From Meloidogyne chitwoodi (taxonomy: Eukaryota; Nematoda; Chromadorea; Rhabditida; Meloidogynidae), in assembly GCA_015183035.1 (NCBI GenBank), contig JACZZP010000004.1:1674001-1738000 (forward strand): a DNA stretch of 64,000 nt, given 5' to 3'. A model generated the notes under the pieces. That model was given only the letters and a program-made list of their open reading frames with translations, was not told the DNA's origin and did not search any database. Shown in pieces: positions 47,457-61,100 of the stretch; position 1 is the stretch's first letter; the number at the start of each line of letters is the position of its first letter. The translations under genes were made by a program, and so were the position numbers.

Positions 47457-48074
47457 AATAAAGTGAAGGAAAAAGTTTTGAACAAATTATTTTACATAAG
47501 ACTATAGAAAAACTTTATAAAAATAATAATATTTAATTGAAAAAATGTTAGATCTGAGTCATCTTTAAAGTATTTTAATTTATTAGTAAAAAATTGAGTT
47601 TAAAATTAAGCCAAAGGAGATATTAATTAATAAAATTTAATATTTTCTACCCAAATAAATAACGTATTTTTAGTAAGTTTAGTATAAATTTTTATTTTAT
47701 TTAAATAAAAATAAATTGGACTTTTAGTTATAAATGAGGAAAAGAAAATAATAATGCTAAAATAAAAGTATTGAAAGAAAGAAGGAAAGGGTTAAAAGCC
47801 AGGTAAAACGCTCGATTGTCCAATGTTTGCTTATGGCCTCCGATAAAATATTTAATATATTTTTTTCTTTATTTTGTATAAATAAATATATTTTTTGAAT
47901 CAATCGCTATATGATATGCCTTGGACAGTTGAAAAAAATTAAATGGACAAAAATGGAGAAAATCAATTGAAATATATAACAATTACAAAATATTTATATA
48001 AATAAAATATTTTTTGATAAAAAATAAATAAATAATTAAAACAAAAAACTTTTTGGAGGATAAATACGTAATAA
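47457..48074. other. Upstream region of the Bark-like gene
   Basis: AT-rich with no ORF. It should contain the promoter of the minus-strand gene starting at 47456. A Merlin-type transposon lies about 600 bp upstream of that start. Confidence 0.4.
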
Positions 48075-48082
48075 GTTTAATT

Positions 48083-48725
48083 GGTACTTGTGTGTTATCC
48101 CTACGGACTTTTTGCGGACTTTTTTTTTTGCGGACAAAATTTATTTTTTAAAAGAGAAAATATATAAAAGAAAAAATCAATCCAATGGCCAATATTTCCC
48201 CCAAACAATCATAATTTCTTCAAAAACGTCTCTATCACCAATCATTTTTCTCCACATAAATTCTGCAAAATAACTATCCAAATGGTGGCGTGCTGTTGTT
48301 CCCCGATGTTTCTTATTACAAATGAAAGTTTCGTATTGCTGAACCAGTTGCCACTGCGAACACCTTGTTGTTGACGACATCTCCTACATTCCCAAACCGG
48401 ACGTTGTTTGTGATAAAGTTTCATTTCATGTCCAGCGCGACAAACTCTAGTTTTGTGTAGAAGACCACGTTCTTGTAAGAATTCGATGGCATCTTTTTCA
48501 GTTGTTGGCAAATCCCAAATTTTCATTATAAATAAAATAGCTAATAAACTTGAATAGAAATGATAAAACAGCACTTTTTCTTAACTTTTCATATATATTA
48601 TGAATCAAATTTAATTGATTGATTATGAGTGACAACGGTACATAGAGAAAGAAAAGAAAAAATTGGTATTTGTCCGCAAAAAAAAAAAGTCCGCAAAAAG
48701 TCCGTAGGGATAACACACAAGTACC
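48083..48725 (-). mobile_element. Internally deleted Merlin-type (IS1016/ISXO2-like) DNA transposon
   Basis: Terminal inverted repeats of about 55 bp begin GGTACTTGTGTGTTATCCC at both ends and are nearly identical. An 8-bp target duplication is visible with one mismatch (GTTTAATT at 48075-48082, GTTTAATA at 48726-48733), the size known for Merlin. It encodes the two ends of an ISXO2-like transposase on the minus strand. At 643 bp and lacking the catalytic middle it cannot move itself. Confidence 0.88.
48177..48574 (-). pseudogene. Merlin transposase remnant, N- and C-terminal parts only
   Basis: Minus-strand frame 48574-48242 gives an N-terminal zinc-ribbon-like part (CRAGHEMKLYHKQRPVWECRRC cut into two Cys pairs, then SGNWFSNTKL) typical of IS1016/ISXO2-like transposases. 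A second frame, 48380-48177, gives the C-terminal HHLDSYFAEFMWRKM part. The two meet near 48300-48320 in different frames, and the central DDE core is missing. The remnant is therefore a deletion derivative. Confidence 0.85.
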
Positions 48726-48733
48726 GTTTAATA

Positions 48734-49248
48734 TGTTTATATATTTACTTATTTTCATTTAAACTTTTGGCTAGTTAAAAGATAAAAATTTACTTACAAA
48801 GGAAAGTATCCCAGGTGTCCGTGGGACTTTGGGATGAAACTTGGCGAGTGGATAGATTGACCCCCTTTGTATTGAAGAATTTTCACCGTTTTAGCAAAAT
48901 AGCATTCTGGACCGAGATATAGGTCCCTGAAAATCGAAAAACCAAGGGGGGGGGGGGGGTAAGCTCATTTTTGGGGTGAAAAATTTAAATATGAGTATAA
49001 TAGCTCATTCGAAAGAGCTCTTCGAGCTGCTTTTTCGACAGTTAGATAAAAATTTAAAAAATATTATAGATTTTTCTGTCATGATTAAAAATAAAAATTA
49101 AATAATTTATACAAAATATATATATACAAAATAAAACATAAAAATAATACAATAAATTTAAAACAAAAGGTTGAATAATTGGTCTTTTCTATCCTTCTTA
49201 TTTCTGCTCTAAATTTTTAAAAATTTAGACTAAGCCATAATGTGAATA
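48734..49248. other. Intergenic sequence with G14 run and a dispersed repeat word
   Basis: A run of 14 G residues stands at 48946-48959. The 25 bases at 49002-49026 are an exact reverse complement of 6079-6103 in the outer transposon, so part of this spacer (about 48830-49060) is probably a transposon remnant. No gene is seen. Confidence 0.6.
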
Positions 49249-51532
49249 TTAAAAATATTCTTGAGTGAGTTGATTAAAAAATCCTCCATTTATTTGAACA
49301 ATACCGTAATTCTATAATTTAATAAAATAAATTTAAAATTTATTTTTCTTTTAGCTTAAAATAATAGCAATTTAAGGATTTTGGGTTAAAGTTTAAAATA
49401 ATTGTGATAAAATATTTATAAAAAATATAATTTTAACTTTAAAAAAAATTAAATAAAAATAACTATTTTATTAAGGATAATTTAAAAATAAATAAAACTA
49501 ACTTGAAGAATTTTTTTACTTTTAAAAGCAGACAAAGTTTTTATATCTTCTTTATTATATTCAGTTAAAAGCTCTTCATTTGCATTTTCTTCAAATTCTT
49601 TTAATATATTATCGTTTAGATTAATACTTTTATTTTCTTTATATTTATGAGTTAAATATATTATTAATGATTTATTTTTAATTTGAAGATAAAGTTCTTT
49701 TAAAGCCACCATTTCTTCTGCTAAAATTATTTTTTAAAATAATTGAAATATATAATAAAAATTATATAATTTAAATTAATTAAGATCTTTTTAAGTCGGC
49801 CTTAAATAAAAAATAAATTTTCTAAAAATTATTAAATATAACTGAAATTTTAATAACTACATAAACTTAATTAATATTTAATAAAAAAAATTTTAATTAA
49901 CTTACATTTATTTTCAATTAACTCCTTTTCTAAATTTTCAAAAGAAAATTGTTCATAATCAATTATTTTTTGATTTGCTATGCTTAATATTTTATTATCA
50001 AAATAAATTAATTCATCTCTTTTTTCAAATAAATTTATTTCTTTTTCAATTTCATTCTTTAATTCATCTATTTTATTAACTAATTTTGAAATTAATTTCC
50101 TTTTTTCAACAATTTCATCCCATTTTTTTACTGTAGATTCAAATTCTGATAATAACTTTTTTGCTTCTTTTTTTGTATCATTTTGGAATAAAGATGATAT
50201 TGAAGAATTACTTGCTATTTTTTTAATAGTTGTTGTGTTTTCTTTTCTTTTTTGGTGGTCATAAATAGTTTGAATATTTCCATTTGATTTACTTCTTTCT
50301 AAGTTAAAATTATGATGATTTGGTGTTTCTAAAAAATTTAAATTATTTATTTCTTTTTGATCAATTTCTCCTGCTAATTTTTTTACTTTTTCAATTGCTG
50401 TAGTAAATTTATAACTATAATTTTTTATTACAAATAATTTATTTTTATATTCTTTATTCAACCAACAATTTTTTGAATTATTAATTTTTATTAATTCTTC
50501 TTTCATTTCTTCATATTTAGGTTTTAAATTATTTATCTAAAATATAAATATATTTTAAAAATATAACAAAAAATTATTCTGAGAGGATATGCCTTTAAAA
50601 TTATCAATCATTTCTGATGCGCCGGTAATGCTGACAACATTTTTCAATTAAAATTTCCTAATTACTCTTTTAATTATCAATTTATTATTAAAAGTAGGAT
50701 TGCACTGAATCGTGATCCCCACAAAAAAGGGATCGGAATTCAGAAAAGTTGAGATAACCTGATCCTGAACAACCAAATTAAAAGGTAAAAAAACTTTACT
50801 TTTTTAAATTATTATTATTAAAATTTCTAACCTTTATTACATTTTCATTACGTTTATTAAAATAATTGTAAATCTTTTTCAAAATTTCATGTTTTCTTTC
50901 CTCTGTAATTTTTAATTCTTTATTGGCTAAATCTTTTGATATATTTTTTTTTAGATCTTTTAAAATATTATTAACTTCCTCTCCTAATTTAAATAAATCT
51001 TCAAAAAATAAATTATATTCTTTTAATAATTTATTAGAATTTTTATAACAATTCTTTTCATTTTTTTTAATTTTTTTTTCCAAATTATTTAAAAATATCT
51101 CAAATTCAGTCAATTCCTCGTAATTATTTATATGATATTGTTTTAAATTTTCCATGTCATTTTGAGCAATACTATTATCTTTAATTTAATTATTTATTAA
51201 TAAATTAAATGACCATAATAATAATTAGGTAACAATAATAATATTTTTTAATTAAAAATTATTATTATAATTAAATACTTTTTAAAAATTAATTGCTTTC
51301 TCTATCATTTAAAGAAAAAATATTTAAAAGATAAAAAAAGGAAAACAAAGTTTTAGAATTGAAAGTTAGCAAATATTTAAATTTAACCTGTTTTATATAT
51401 ATTATTTTGAATAGCTTTTTTTAATAAATCAGAAGAGTTTGATAATGTTTTTTTTATTGAAGTTCCTCCTTCAATCAAAGAATTTTTAAAAGTTAGAAAA
51501 AGAAGTAAGGAATATAAAAAATAAAAATTCAT
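49249..51532 (-). CDS. Secreted Lys/Glu/Asn-rich coiled-coil protein (467 aa), paralogue
   Basis: Exons 51532-51388, 51178-50832, 50536-49906, 49720-49503 and 49311-49249 join in frame. The N-terminus is a signal peptide (FLYSLLLFLTFKNSLIEGG). The body is charged and helical, with a Ser/Thr-rich island near SNSSISSLFQND in exon 3. Intron phases are 1-0-1-0, the same as the plus-strand gene at 30131-32436, and exon 4 of both contains IKNK.LIIYL followed by a Lys/Glu stretch; exon 3 ends after ENK in both. The two are thus an inverted, diverged duplicate pair on either side of the Bark-like gene. No known domain is recognised. Intron 2 (50537-50831) holds a small GC-containing patch of unknown nature. 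Confidence 0.8.
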
Positions 51533-52549
51533 TTCTCTTTTGTTAGTTAAGAATTAATAATTATGAAGTTAGGGATGGAATTTAAATAGAATTAATATTT
51601 AATAATTTATAAGAGGACATAAGACCTTTTTTATTGAATGGATTTGTCTGGAGAAGTAATTTTAAAAGTCTATTCTTTCTTATTTAAAAGTGAATTTAAA
51701 TTTTAAAAGTAAAAAAACCTTAACAGATAAAGACAAAGAAAAAAGTAATGTGATAGTCTACTAGATTTACTCATAACCATAGAATCATAAGAATGGACTT
51801 CACTCATTCATATGATCGTCTATAATTTTTTTTTTTCAATAAAAAAAATTATACCATAACTTTTATAATTGAATAATATTATTTCTTTTTACGTTTTTAA
51901 ATAAAATATTATTTGATTTTTAACATTAAAATCCTTAAAACAAATTAAACTTTATAAAATATAATTTTGCTAATTTTTTTTTGAAAAAAGTTAAATAAGA
52001 AGGAACAATACACAATTTTATTTATTTTTGATTAGAACGAAAATTTACAATTAATAAATAGAGAAAGGAATGTAAAAAACAAAGGTTGAGTAGACGAGAA
52101 TTGTAAAATTTAGAGTTGTGAGACTGAATTCGATATTTATTATATTTTAATTTTTTCTCTTTATTTTTTTTCTTTACTCAAAATATTTTTAAGAAAATTT
52201 ATATTTTTCAAAATAAAACAATAATTTAATGTTTTTTTAAAAAATAATTAAAATAATATTTATTATTTTTTAATATTTATAAACAGATTTTCATTGATAC
52301 AAAAAAATAATAACGAAATCGGAAATTTAAAGTAAAAAATAAAAATCTCAAAAGTTGATATTAAATTACGATATATTTATTTTTAAAAATTAAAAGCTTT
52401 ATGCTAAAAAAAGAAAATATTATTCTAATTCTAAGAGTATTTAAATAATAAAAATGATTTTTTTTAATCAAAATTGTTATGAATTAAATTTTAATTAATT
52501 CAAAAAATTTTAAAATATTTATTGTTCTACATTATTAGTTATTTTTTAA
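51533..52549. other. Intergenic spacer
   Basis: AT-rich, with no exon chain, RNA gene or repeat family recognised. It should contain the promoter of the minus-strand gene ending at 51532 and the 3' end of the one to the right. Confidence 0.4.
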
Positions 52550-54236
52550 TTAATCATTTAATTCAAAATAAGGTGTCAGAATTGTATATAAAACAATTTG
52601 ATTATTTTCTAATTTTATTATTTTCTCTTTTTCAATTATTTTCATTTCCCCATCTTTATAATTTAATAATAATTCTTTAGTTTCAACTATTTTAATATAA
52701 ATATACTTTTCCAATTCTTTAAGAATTTTTCTTTCATAAATATTTAATTCTAAAAATATTTTTGAAGCACACTTTTCTTTCTTTTCATTTTCAACTTTTA
52801 CGTAAAATTGTAAAAAATGTTTGGATTTAATAAAATTATAAATATTAATTAAATAATTGCCAGATTTATTAAATTTAATACAAATTTCTATAAAAGGATT
52901 TTTTACTTCTTTTCCATTAATTTCATTTAAAATTAAATAATTTTGAACATTTTTATTATTTTTTGACATTTTTGTCTTTTTCCATTTTGAATTTAAAAAT
53001 AAATATAATTTAGTTAATTTAATTTCAAATTTTAAAACTTCTTCTAATTTAGCTTCTATTCCTTTTAATTTTATTAAATTATCTTCTGAAATATTATTTA
53101 AATCATTTCCATATTCGTCTCTTATTTTTATATCAATTAAACCATAAAAAATAGGTCTAATTTTTAGTAATGACTAAAATTTAAAAAATATATTTTGAAG
53201 ATAAAATTTAAATTTTAATAAATATATTAAATTAATTAATTAAAAAATGAAAAATATTTTGTCAAAAAATAAATAAATTAAACATTTAATCTCATCAATC
53301 AGAGGTACAAAGGATCGAAAGATTTTGAGAAAATAATTTTTTAAAAAAAAAGAAGAGCTCAGTCGAAAAATTTTTCATAAAAATTCAATCCGAAAAATCT
53401 TTTCAAAACTGAAAATGATAATTTTAATAAATATATTAATTAATTAAATAAATATATTTATTTCTATGTATATAACAACATACTTCGATTATTTTTGTAT
53501 TTCCATATTCTAAACAAATATAAAAACCTCTTCTATAAATATTACTAATTTTTTCATTAAAATATATTATTTTTTTATTATTTTTAATAATAATATCATT
53601 TTTTGTATAAATTCTGTTTTTATCAAAATTTCCAAATTTACAACTATTAAAGGGTTTATTATTTGAATCAGGTAATTTTGACGTTAAATAAAGTTTATCA
53701 TTTTCAGATAATATTCCATTAATTTCTATATCAATTTTAATTAAAATATTTTTATCAAAATTAACCAAAATATTTAATTCATTACTTTCATTAGATATTT
53801 CCTGTTAAATAAAACATTTTAATGGAAATTTATTAAAAAATTCGTTTTTTTAAACTTTTCTAATTATTTTAGAATTTTTTGTTTAATAAAATAAATATGT
53901 AAAATAATTAAAAATTTATGATTTTCGAAAAAAATTTAAATTTTTTAAAGTTCTCAACAATTCTATTATATTTAAATATATAATTTACAAAAATATTATT
54001 TAATAATTTATTTAAATATTTAATTTCTATAAAAACATTTATTTAAAAACCATTATTTCTTGATTATTTTCATTTATTTTGATAAATTCAAGATTTATTA
54101 AATTTATAAGTTGTTTTAATTTTTTATTTTCATTTGTAGATTTAATATATATATTTTTATTAGTTAAAATATTTAAATAAGAAAATTTAAATATTATAAA
54201 TAAATAATGGAATAAAAAAATTATTTTTAAATTCAT
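52550..54236 (-). CDS. Orphan secreted protein
   Basis: The minus-strand start at 54236 gives a signal-peptide-like N-terminus (MNLKIIFLFHYLFIIFKFSYL). Supported exons are about 54236-54050, about 53802-53486, and about 53174-52550, the last read through to the stop; splice borders are good GT-AG sites. The middle part is beta-like (NILIKIDIEINGIL, FYICLEYGN). The C-terminal part is Lys/Glu-rich with CASKIFLELNIYERKILKEL. There is no TM after the signal and no domain I recognise. Composition and location beside the coiled-coil secreted gene suggest a lineage-specific secreted protein, but no function can be assigned. Confidence 0.65.
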
Positions 54237-55157
54237 CTTTGTTTTTAATTTTTAAATGAATTTTCTTTTTATGAATATATTTTAAACTAAAAAATGTCTT
54301 AATTTAAAAATATTGCCAGACAAATCAATAAAAACGTCGAGAAGACACTTGCGACATTTAACTATCAAATAAAATAATAATAAATCACTGGGCCCTATTT
54401 CGGACTGTAGATTTTTAAACTTAATCCAGCAAGTCCGAATTTTTCCGAATCTAGCTAGGACCGAGATTAACCCGGATTTTTAAAATGAACTCGGCTTAGC
54501 CTAGCTGGATACCGGGCGAGGCTTTACAATCAATTAATTTTTTACTCAAATGTCTGGCCGCAAGCGTCACATATTAAATAAAATCAATTCAAAATGTTGT
54601 CATATAAAAGTACAAATGCGCTTATAAATCAGAGAGATAATTATTAGTCATTTCTAACAAAGGTATATTAAAAATCGGAATCTATAAATTCTAAGAAATT
54701 TCGTTAATTTTATTTTTAAAATAAAACGACTATGATTTTAAGAAACAGAAAAAATAAAATATAATCAAAAAAGTAAATTTTTAGTGAATATTTTAAAATT
54801 AACCATATATTTAAAAGATAAATATATTTTATAAAATAATTATTTTTAATTTTAATTGAAACTAAAGGAATAAGAAAAACGAAAAAATTATTTTTGGTCT
54901 AAAATTTTATAAATTACGACGGGGACATTGAAATGGAAGAATCAAACACAAGCATTTCGATAAAAAAAGTAATATTTTACAATTCTATTTACATTACTTT
55001 ACCAAAAAGATTTTATAATAAAAAACTTTTCTGAAACACTTGTGATGTAAAACAAAAAATATAATGTATTATAATAATAATATGTATATTTTTAAAGTCA
55101 AAATTAAATATAAACAAATCATTCATTTTTTATCAATTATAAATTTTTCCTTAATTA
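54237..55157. other. Intergenic region with a GC-containing patch
   Basis: No gene is seen. A stretch near 54390-54520 (CTGGGCCC, ACCGGGCGAGG, AACCCGGATT) is less AT-rich than its surroundings and may be a decayed repeat. Related words (ATCCGA, GGACAAAT) appear near 21800 and 25507, though the link is weak. Confidence 0.4.
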
Positions 55158-58100
55158 TTATTCTTTATTTTCTTCCATTACTACACTATCTGAAATTTTT
55201 AAATTCTTTTCACCTTCAACAATAGTCTCATCTGATAATACAAGAATTGGAGTTCCAGTATCTGTATCACCCGAATTTTTGTTTTCTTTCACAGTATTGT
55301 CATTGCTATTCTTTCTTTTCCCTGGTGATTCTAATGACGAGGAAGAAGAAGATCGCCGTCGCCGCCGAAGAGAAGAGGAAGAACTAGAACGCCTTCTTGG
55401 TGATATACGTCGATAATAATCAAGTCGATAGCGTTGACGTGAATAGTCCCGACGACGACGAACGGGAGATCGAGAGCGCTTACGGTCACGAGCCCTTTGA
55501 GGAGTTGAAGAACGTGAACGAGTGCTACCAGAACTAAATTAATAAAATTAGTTAAATGTGTTCGATTCTCTGAAAAACAGTCTATCCCATAATTAATCAT
55601 GTTAAAAAATAATATTGAAATTTAATGCACCGCGAACTGCTAGAACTTGATGAGGAACGAGCTCGTCGTCGTTCATTCCTTGAACGTGACCTACTCCGTC
55701 GGCGTCGATTATATCGGTCACGAGACCTAAAAATTTCAGAATAAAAACAAGGTTTGGTTTTTTGTATTTACTTAGATCGTGAACGAGAACGGCGACGTTG
55801 AGGTGGAATACGAGTATAACGACGATCACGAACTCCTCTTACAGAATTGTTCTCACTGCTATCACCGCGAACTGGAGAAATATCATAATCCAAACGTCTT
55901 CCGCTTTTTTCAGTGCCACCACTACGCCTTGATGTTCTTCTAAAAATTATATGATTTATTATAATAAATAAGTTTACTTTTCAAATCCGCTTGCTCCTGA
56001 TTCTGAATCTACTTGAGGACTACCACGAATTGCCCCTGTACGGGCAACATTAACACTTCCTCCCCTTCCACCACGAATACCGCCTGAAAGTAAAATTATT
56101 AAAATTATATATTACAAATCAGAGTTACCCATAGAATATTATACAAAAAACTTAAATTATTTAATAAGAGAAAATGATAAAAATAATGTAAATATCCAAC
56201 AGTCATTAAGAATATCCGCAAAATTTCAAGGCAACCCCAGTAAGTAAAATATTTTATTTATTTATTAAACTAATATTCATTATGATTTAATTATATTATT
56301 TAAAAAAGGTAATTAATTTATTTAAATAATTTATTAAGTTATTATATGTAAGAATTGTTTATTTTTTTTATCCCACACACCTCTATTAGGTATACTCACG
56401 CCACGCATGGCCATTTGAACACCAAATGTGATATGCTCATCATCATGGGCAAATTTACATCTTTCCCCAAAATTACAGGTTCCCGTACGTTTGTAGAATT
56501 GACAAATTCCAGCAACTATAAAATATTTCTTGTTTGTAATAATCTTAAAGTCAAGTTTCTGACTTTCCTTGGCTTCATCAAGGCTTAGTTGAGGAGAAGA
56601 AATATTTTGTTGCCGTTGTTGAATCATTAAGACATTAGGGGAATGGGATGAAAAAGGTTGTTTAATAGTTTGTGGAATTTGCATTGATGATGGGGATTTT
56701 TGTTGTTGATTTTGTTCAAGTGAGGGCGGGGGAGAGCCTCCTTCATCAAGGCCAGGTGGACCGGGTGAAATTTGTCGTCTCTGGCCCTCAACAATTTCGG
56801 AAGAATTTCCAGTAGTTTTACTTATAATAGATAACATTTCTTGATGTTGTCCGGGGATACCTATTACTGTATATTTTTAACACATTTCATATTAGTTATT
56901 TTATTTTTTTTGTTTTATTTCTTTAATATTTTACCATCCTGCTTCTGCGAATCATTCGTTAACGAGACATTTGTTGACTGTTGCTGTTGTCCACCAGGCA
57001 GCCGCGATTGTGTTGAGAAACCAAATCGGATACCAGGAATTGGAGGTGGAGGAATAGAAAAATCAGAGTGATGAGGAGGGAAAATTCTCGGAGCGTTAAT
57101 CATTTGCTGAAAAGGTAATATTTTATTATTTTGTATCGGCATTCTTACAGGAAGAAAGTTAGATTGAAAGCCAGCACCAGGTGGTGGAGGATGGCCGATT
57201 GGAAGTTGAAGAGAAGATGGGTAGAGAGGTGCAGGAGGCGGTGGAATTGAAAGTGTTTTATTTTGTTGCTGACTGAGAGTAAAAACAAAATTAAAATATT
57301 TCTTAAAAAATTTAATTCTACATTTTTTCCAATGCATCTCCATCACGATTGTCAATTGCCAAGTCATTGTCCGTTTCAACATTCTTTTCACTGAGAACAG
57401 CTTCTTCCTTATTACATATCTCATAAGCAGAACCAGCCGATGTAGTTAAGGTAGTTAATGTTGTTCCCGCCGTGGTTCCAACGATTGTATTTATTTTTTG
57501 AAGTAATGAATTTAAATTTGGAATTTTTTTGAAAGCTTGCAGATTGGTTGACGATAAAGTGGATGGAGCAGATGTTAAAGAATTAGAAGTGGAAGATGTA
57601 ACAAGAGAACCTGGAAATCATATAGCTAACCGTATAAAAATATTTAAAATTATTTAAAATTAATTCAAATATTTTCAAAATCATTAAAATTCTAATAAAT
57701 TAAGTTTATATTCAACAGATTCCCTACTGTCAGGTTGTTTCTGCAACTTCAATTGTTGATCTCGAATGTCCAAATCTTCTTTATCATCTTCATCGCCAAA
57801 ATCACGTAAACTCTTAAGTTGTTCAATAGGAATTTCCTTTATGCTGCTACTACCCTGAAAAAAAAGAAATTATTTTTAAAAATTATTAAATTGAAGTTAA
57901 TTGTTTAGTGATTAATCTGAATATGGTTTTATTGTTTTTCTCAATGCATTTAATCCAGGTTTCTCGAATGTAAAAACACTCTCACTCAATATGACCAAAA
58001 CAAGTCGGCAATTATATATTTGAATAACAATGCATAATATAGAACTAAAATCCTCTCAACCAAAAACTATAAAACAATGCCAAGAATTAGATGGCCCTTT

Positions 58101-61100
58101 AGAAATAAACTTATACTCTTACATTAAATCATAATCACCTTCAACTAATTGTCATTTATACCAATAATGCCGACTCGGATGGTCAAATTGAGTTAAAGCG
58201 CTTTATACAACAAAAAATATTTAGAATCGAAAACAAAAGAAAGGTAAATACGAATAAAAGTATTCTGTCTATGATTTTCAATTCTTTTCATTTCATTATC
58301 TCGTACCGAATCTATTGACTCATTTAGATGTTCCGGTTCAGGACTGGCAATGCCTACATCATTTTCTTCTTCCTGGAAATCAATTGGATTGTTTTTGCCA
58401 ATAAATAATTTATCTTTATTGTCATCACTCAAATCTTCATCACTGCTGGGGATCTGATTAATTGGAGGACGTTCGGGTGAAGGACTTCGGAGACCCTAAT
58501 AGTAATAAAATTTAGTAAACTTTCTAAATAAATTAAAATGATACACTTGATGTGTAGAATTGGTTCAAGACCAATCCGCGATTATAAAATAAAAAACTCA
58601 AAATCGAACTCACTTCATTTTCATAAACCTCATAGTCTTCCAATTTTGGTTCGGTTTCATCTACTATCATTTCTTCAGGCTCCACTTCTTTCTTTTTCGG
58701 AGATAAATCGATTTTGGACAATCCAAAATTCATTCCGCCATCTTCAGTCTGTTTTTGAGGAAAAACTTCGGTGACCAAATCCAATGGTATAATTTTTGGC
58801 ATTTGCATCATTCCCTCTTCTCTTTGCTTTTTTAACTCATAGGGATCAATATCAGAGATTGGTAATGCTCTAAAGTGACCATTTTCAAATTTTAAGAGTA
58901 TTATTAAAAAAGCATACGTCGGCAAAACAATTGCTGGAAGTTGCTGACATTGACGTTGGGTCTCGATCACCTTGGCATCGCTTCTACAACCTGATTCAAC
59001 ATTAATTATTGTTTGGCATTCAACAGGAAGTAAACGCCACTTAAAATTATTTAAAATAAAAAAGTAAATACAGAATACTGGATAACGAGTTTCCGGTACT
59101 CGGAACTGTGAAGTAGATGCACCGCCCTGTTGAGGACCACCGAAAATACGACCATGACCTGGAGGCATCAATGATGGATCCATAAGTGTAGAAGAATATC
59201 CACCACCTGTTGTTTGCGTCGTCGACCCAAATCCGTGTCGCCGAGCGTCCAGCAAAAATTGCTTTTCACGTTGCGAGTCAAGGTGTTTAATGGCCTCTTT
59301 GTCCATTCCACCCATTTTCGTAACATTGACTAAAAATGATGTATTAAGTCAATAAATTTGTTCTTTAAAAATTAAATATACTCACTTCTTTCACCTTCTT
59401 CAACCTCAAAGAACCGAACATCAACAAGATTCCGGCCGATCTCATCAAAAAATTTAACTCGTTTCTTGGTAACAGAGACATCAGCATTTGCCTCATTTTC
59501 ATCGATTGTTGCAGAAGAATCGCGCAATTCAGACTAAAATATATTCAGCCTAAGCTTTAATATTAAAAAAAACCTTTGTCAAATCTTCACGTTCATTCAA
59601 TTTTTTACGAACAATTTTAGCTTTTTTCGGCTTAGCAACATCAACTGCTGAGAGGCTATCCATAAAATTATCACTAAAAACAACTTCCACTGACTTCCTC
59701 TTGGGTTGTTGTTCGGCCTAAATTTCAAAGTAAATATTGTTGAAAAATAATTATGTACGTGAAATTTCGTAGTTGCAGCCATTATTCGTGCCAATGGTGA
59801 TTCGCTGACAGATGTAGCTGCTGTTGATGAAGATGCTGTTTTTGGAGCAACGACTGTTGTTGTATTTTTGATTTTCGTATTACCAATAGAACACTCCGCT
59901 GGTTTAGAAACTGCAGGTGAAGGTTCATCTCCTTCCAAACCTTAAAATTAGATGACTTAATCAAAACAAAATATTAAATTTATGTTGGTTCAATTCGTGG
60001 TAATGACAATGATAACAAGATTAAATGAGAAAAGATGATAAAAGAAACAAATAAACTCCTATAAGAATGTAAAAGTACAAGATAACCGAAATCTATATTT
60101 ATTTCTTAACACCATTAACAAAGCCAGACAAATGTGCTCCAACACCGGCCAAGTGAAGAATTTGTATACAATTTATGAGCCTATAAAAATACCACGCCTA
60201 CACCTAATACCACGAAAGCCTGCTCCCTCATCCTCGAAGTTTGCAAACGAATTAAATATACAAAACAATTTAAATATCTGAAATTTTATAAGAAACTCAC
60301 ATTATCCGCAACATTTCCCATCACATTTAGGTGACCTTTATTATAATAAACAAATTCTCAATTAAAAAAAGTAGAAAAAATAGAGGTTTGCATATATTAA
60401 ATTTTTCCGCATTTGTGAATTGTGACAAAAATTGTAATCATCATAAAATTCTGTGATAGCAAAAGGAGCTGCAAATGAAACTGTACAAATTTGTTCTTCC
60501 TTATTGGAGAAAAAAAGTACGACCTCCTTTCCACCTATTTATATATCAAAATATGCTTGGAATATTTAAAAAAAGATGGAACTATCAAAAAAATGGTATG
60601 AAGGTAATAAAAAAGGTATGTATGAGGTAAAAATGTGTCACCACCACGAAATTGAACAAGATCGAAAATAAGTCGAATTTAATATAGAATATAATTTGAA
60701 GGCAATAATTTCGACATTACGGCGAGACTGGAACATACCTAAGAAAAAAATGAAATAGATGAAAATTATTAAATGGAGAGGAGCGGAAAAAAATTTCGTT
60801 TAGAGTAAATGCAATTCATAAAGCAATAACTAAATTGATCCAATTCTATACTACTACAGATCAATTCTTCATAAAAATAACTAGGCTCAAAAAATACCAG
60901 TAAGTCTTGGACGCGATATTTTTGCCTTTGCCTTGGCAATAGTCTTTTGTTTTGATTGTGCACCCAGAGAGCTTTCATTAGTTTTATTCAATCCTGCAGC
61001 CTTTTGTGAGTTTAAAGAGTTGGATCTAGCTCCAATTTGTTGTTGGTTGGAGACAACCGCAGTAGAAATAGAACCTGATCTAGGTCTAACCTGTACAGCA

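Noticed and set aside
55331..55829. Val/Leu-rich minus-strand ORFs
   Set aside because: They are out-of-frame readings of the Arg/Ser-rich tail exons of the PNUTS-like gene.
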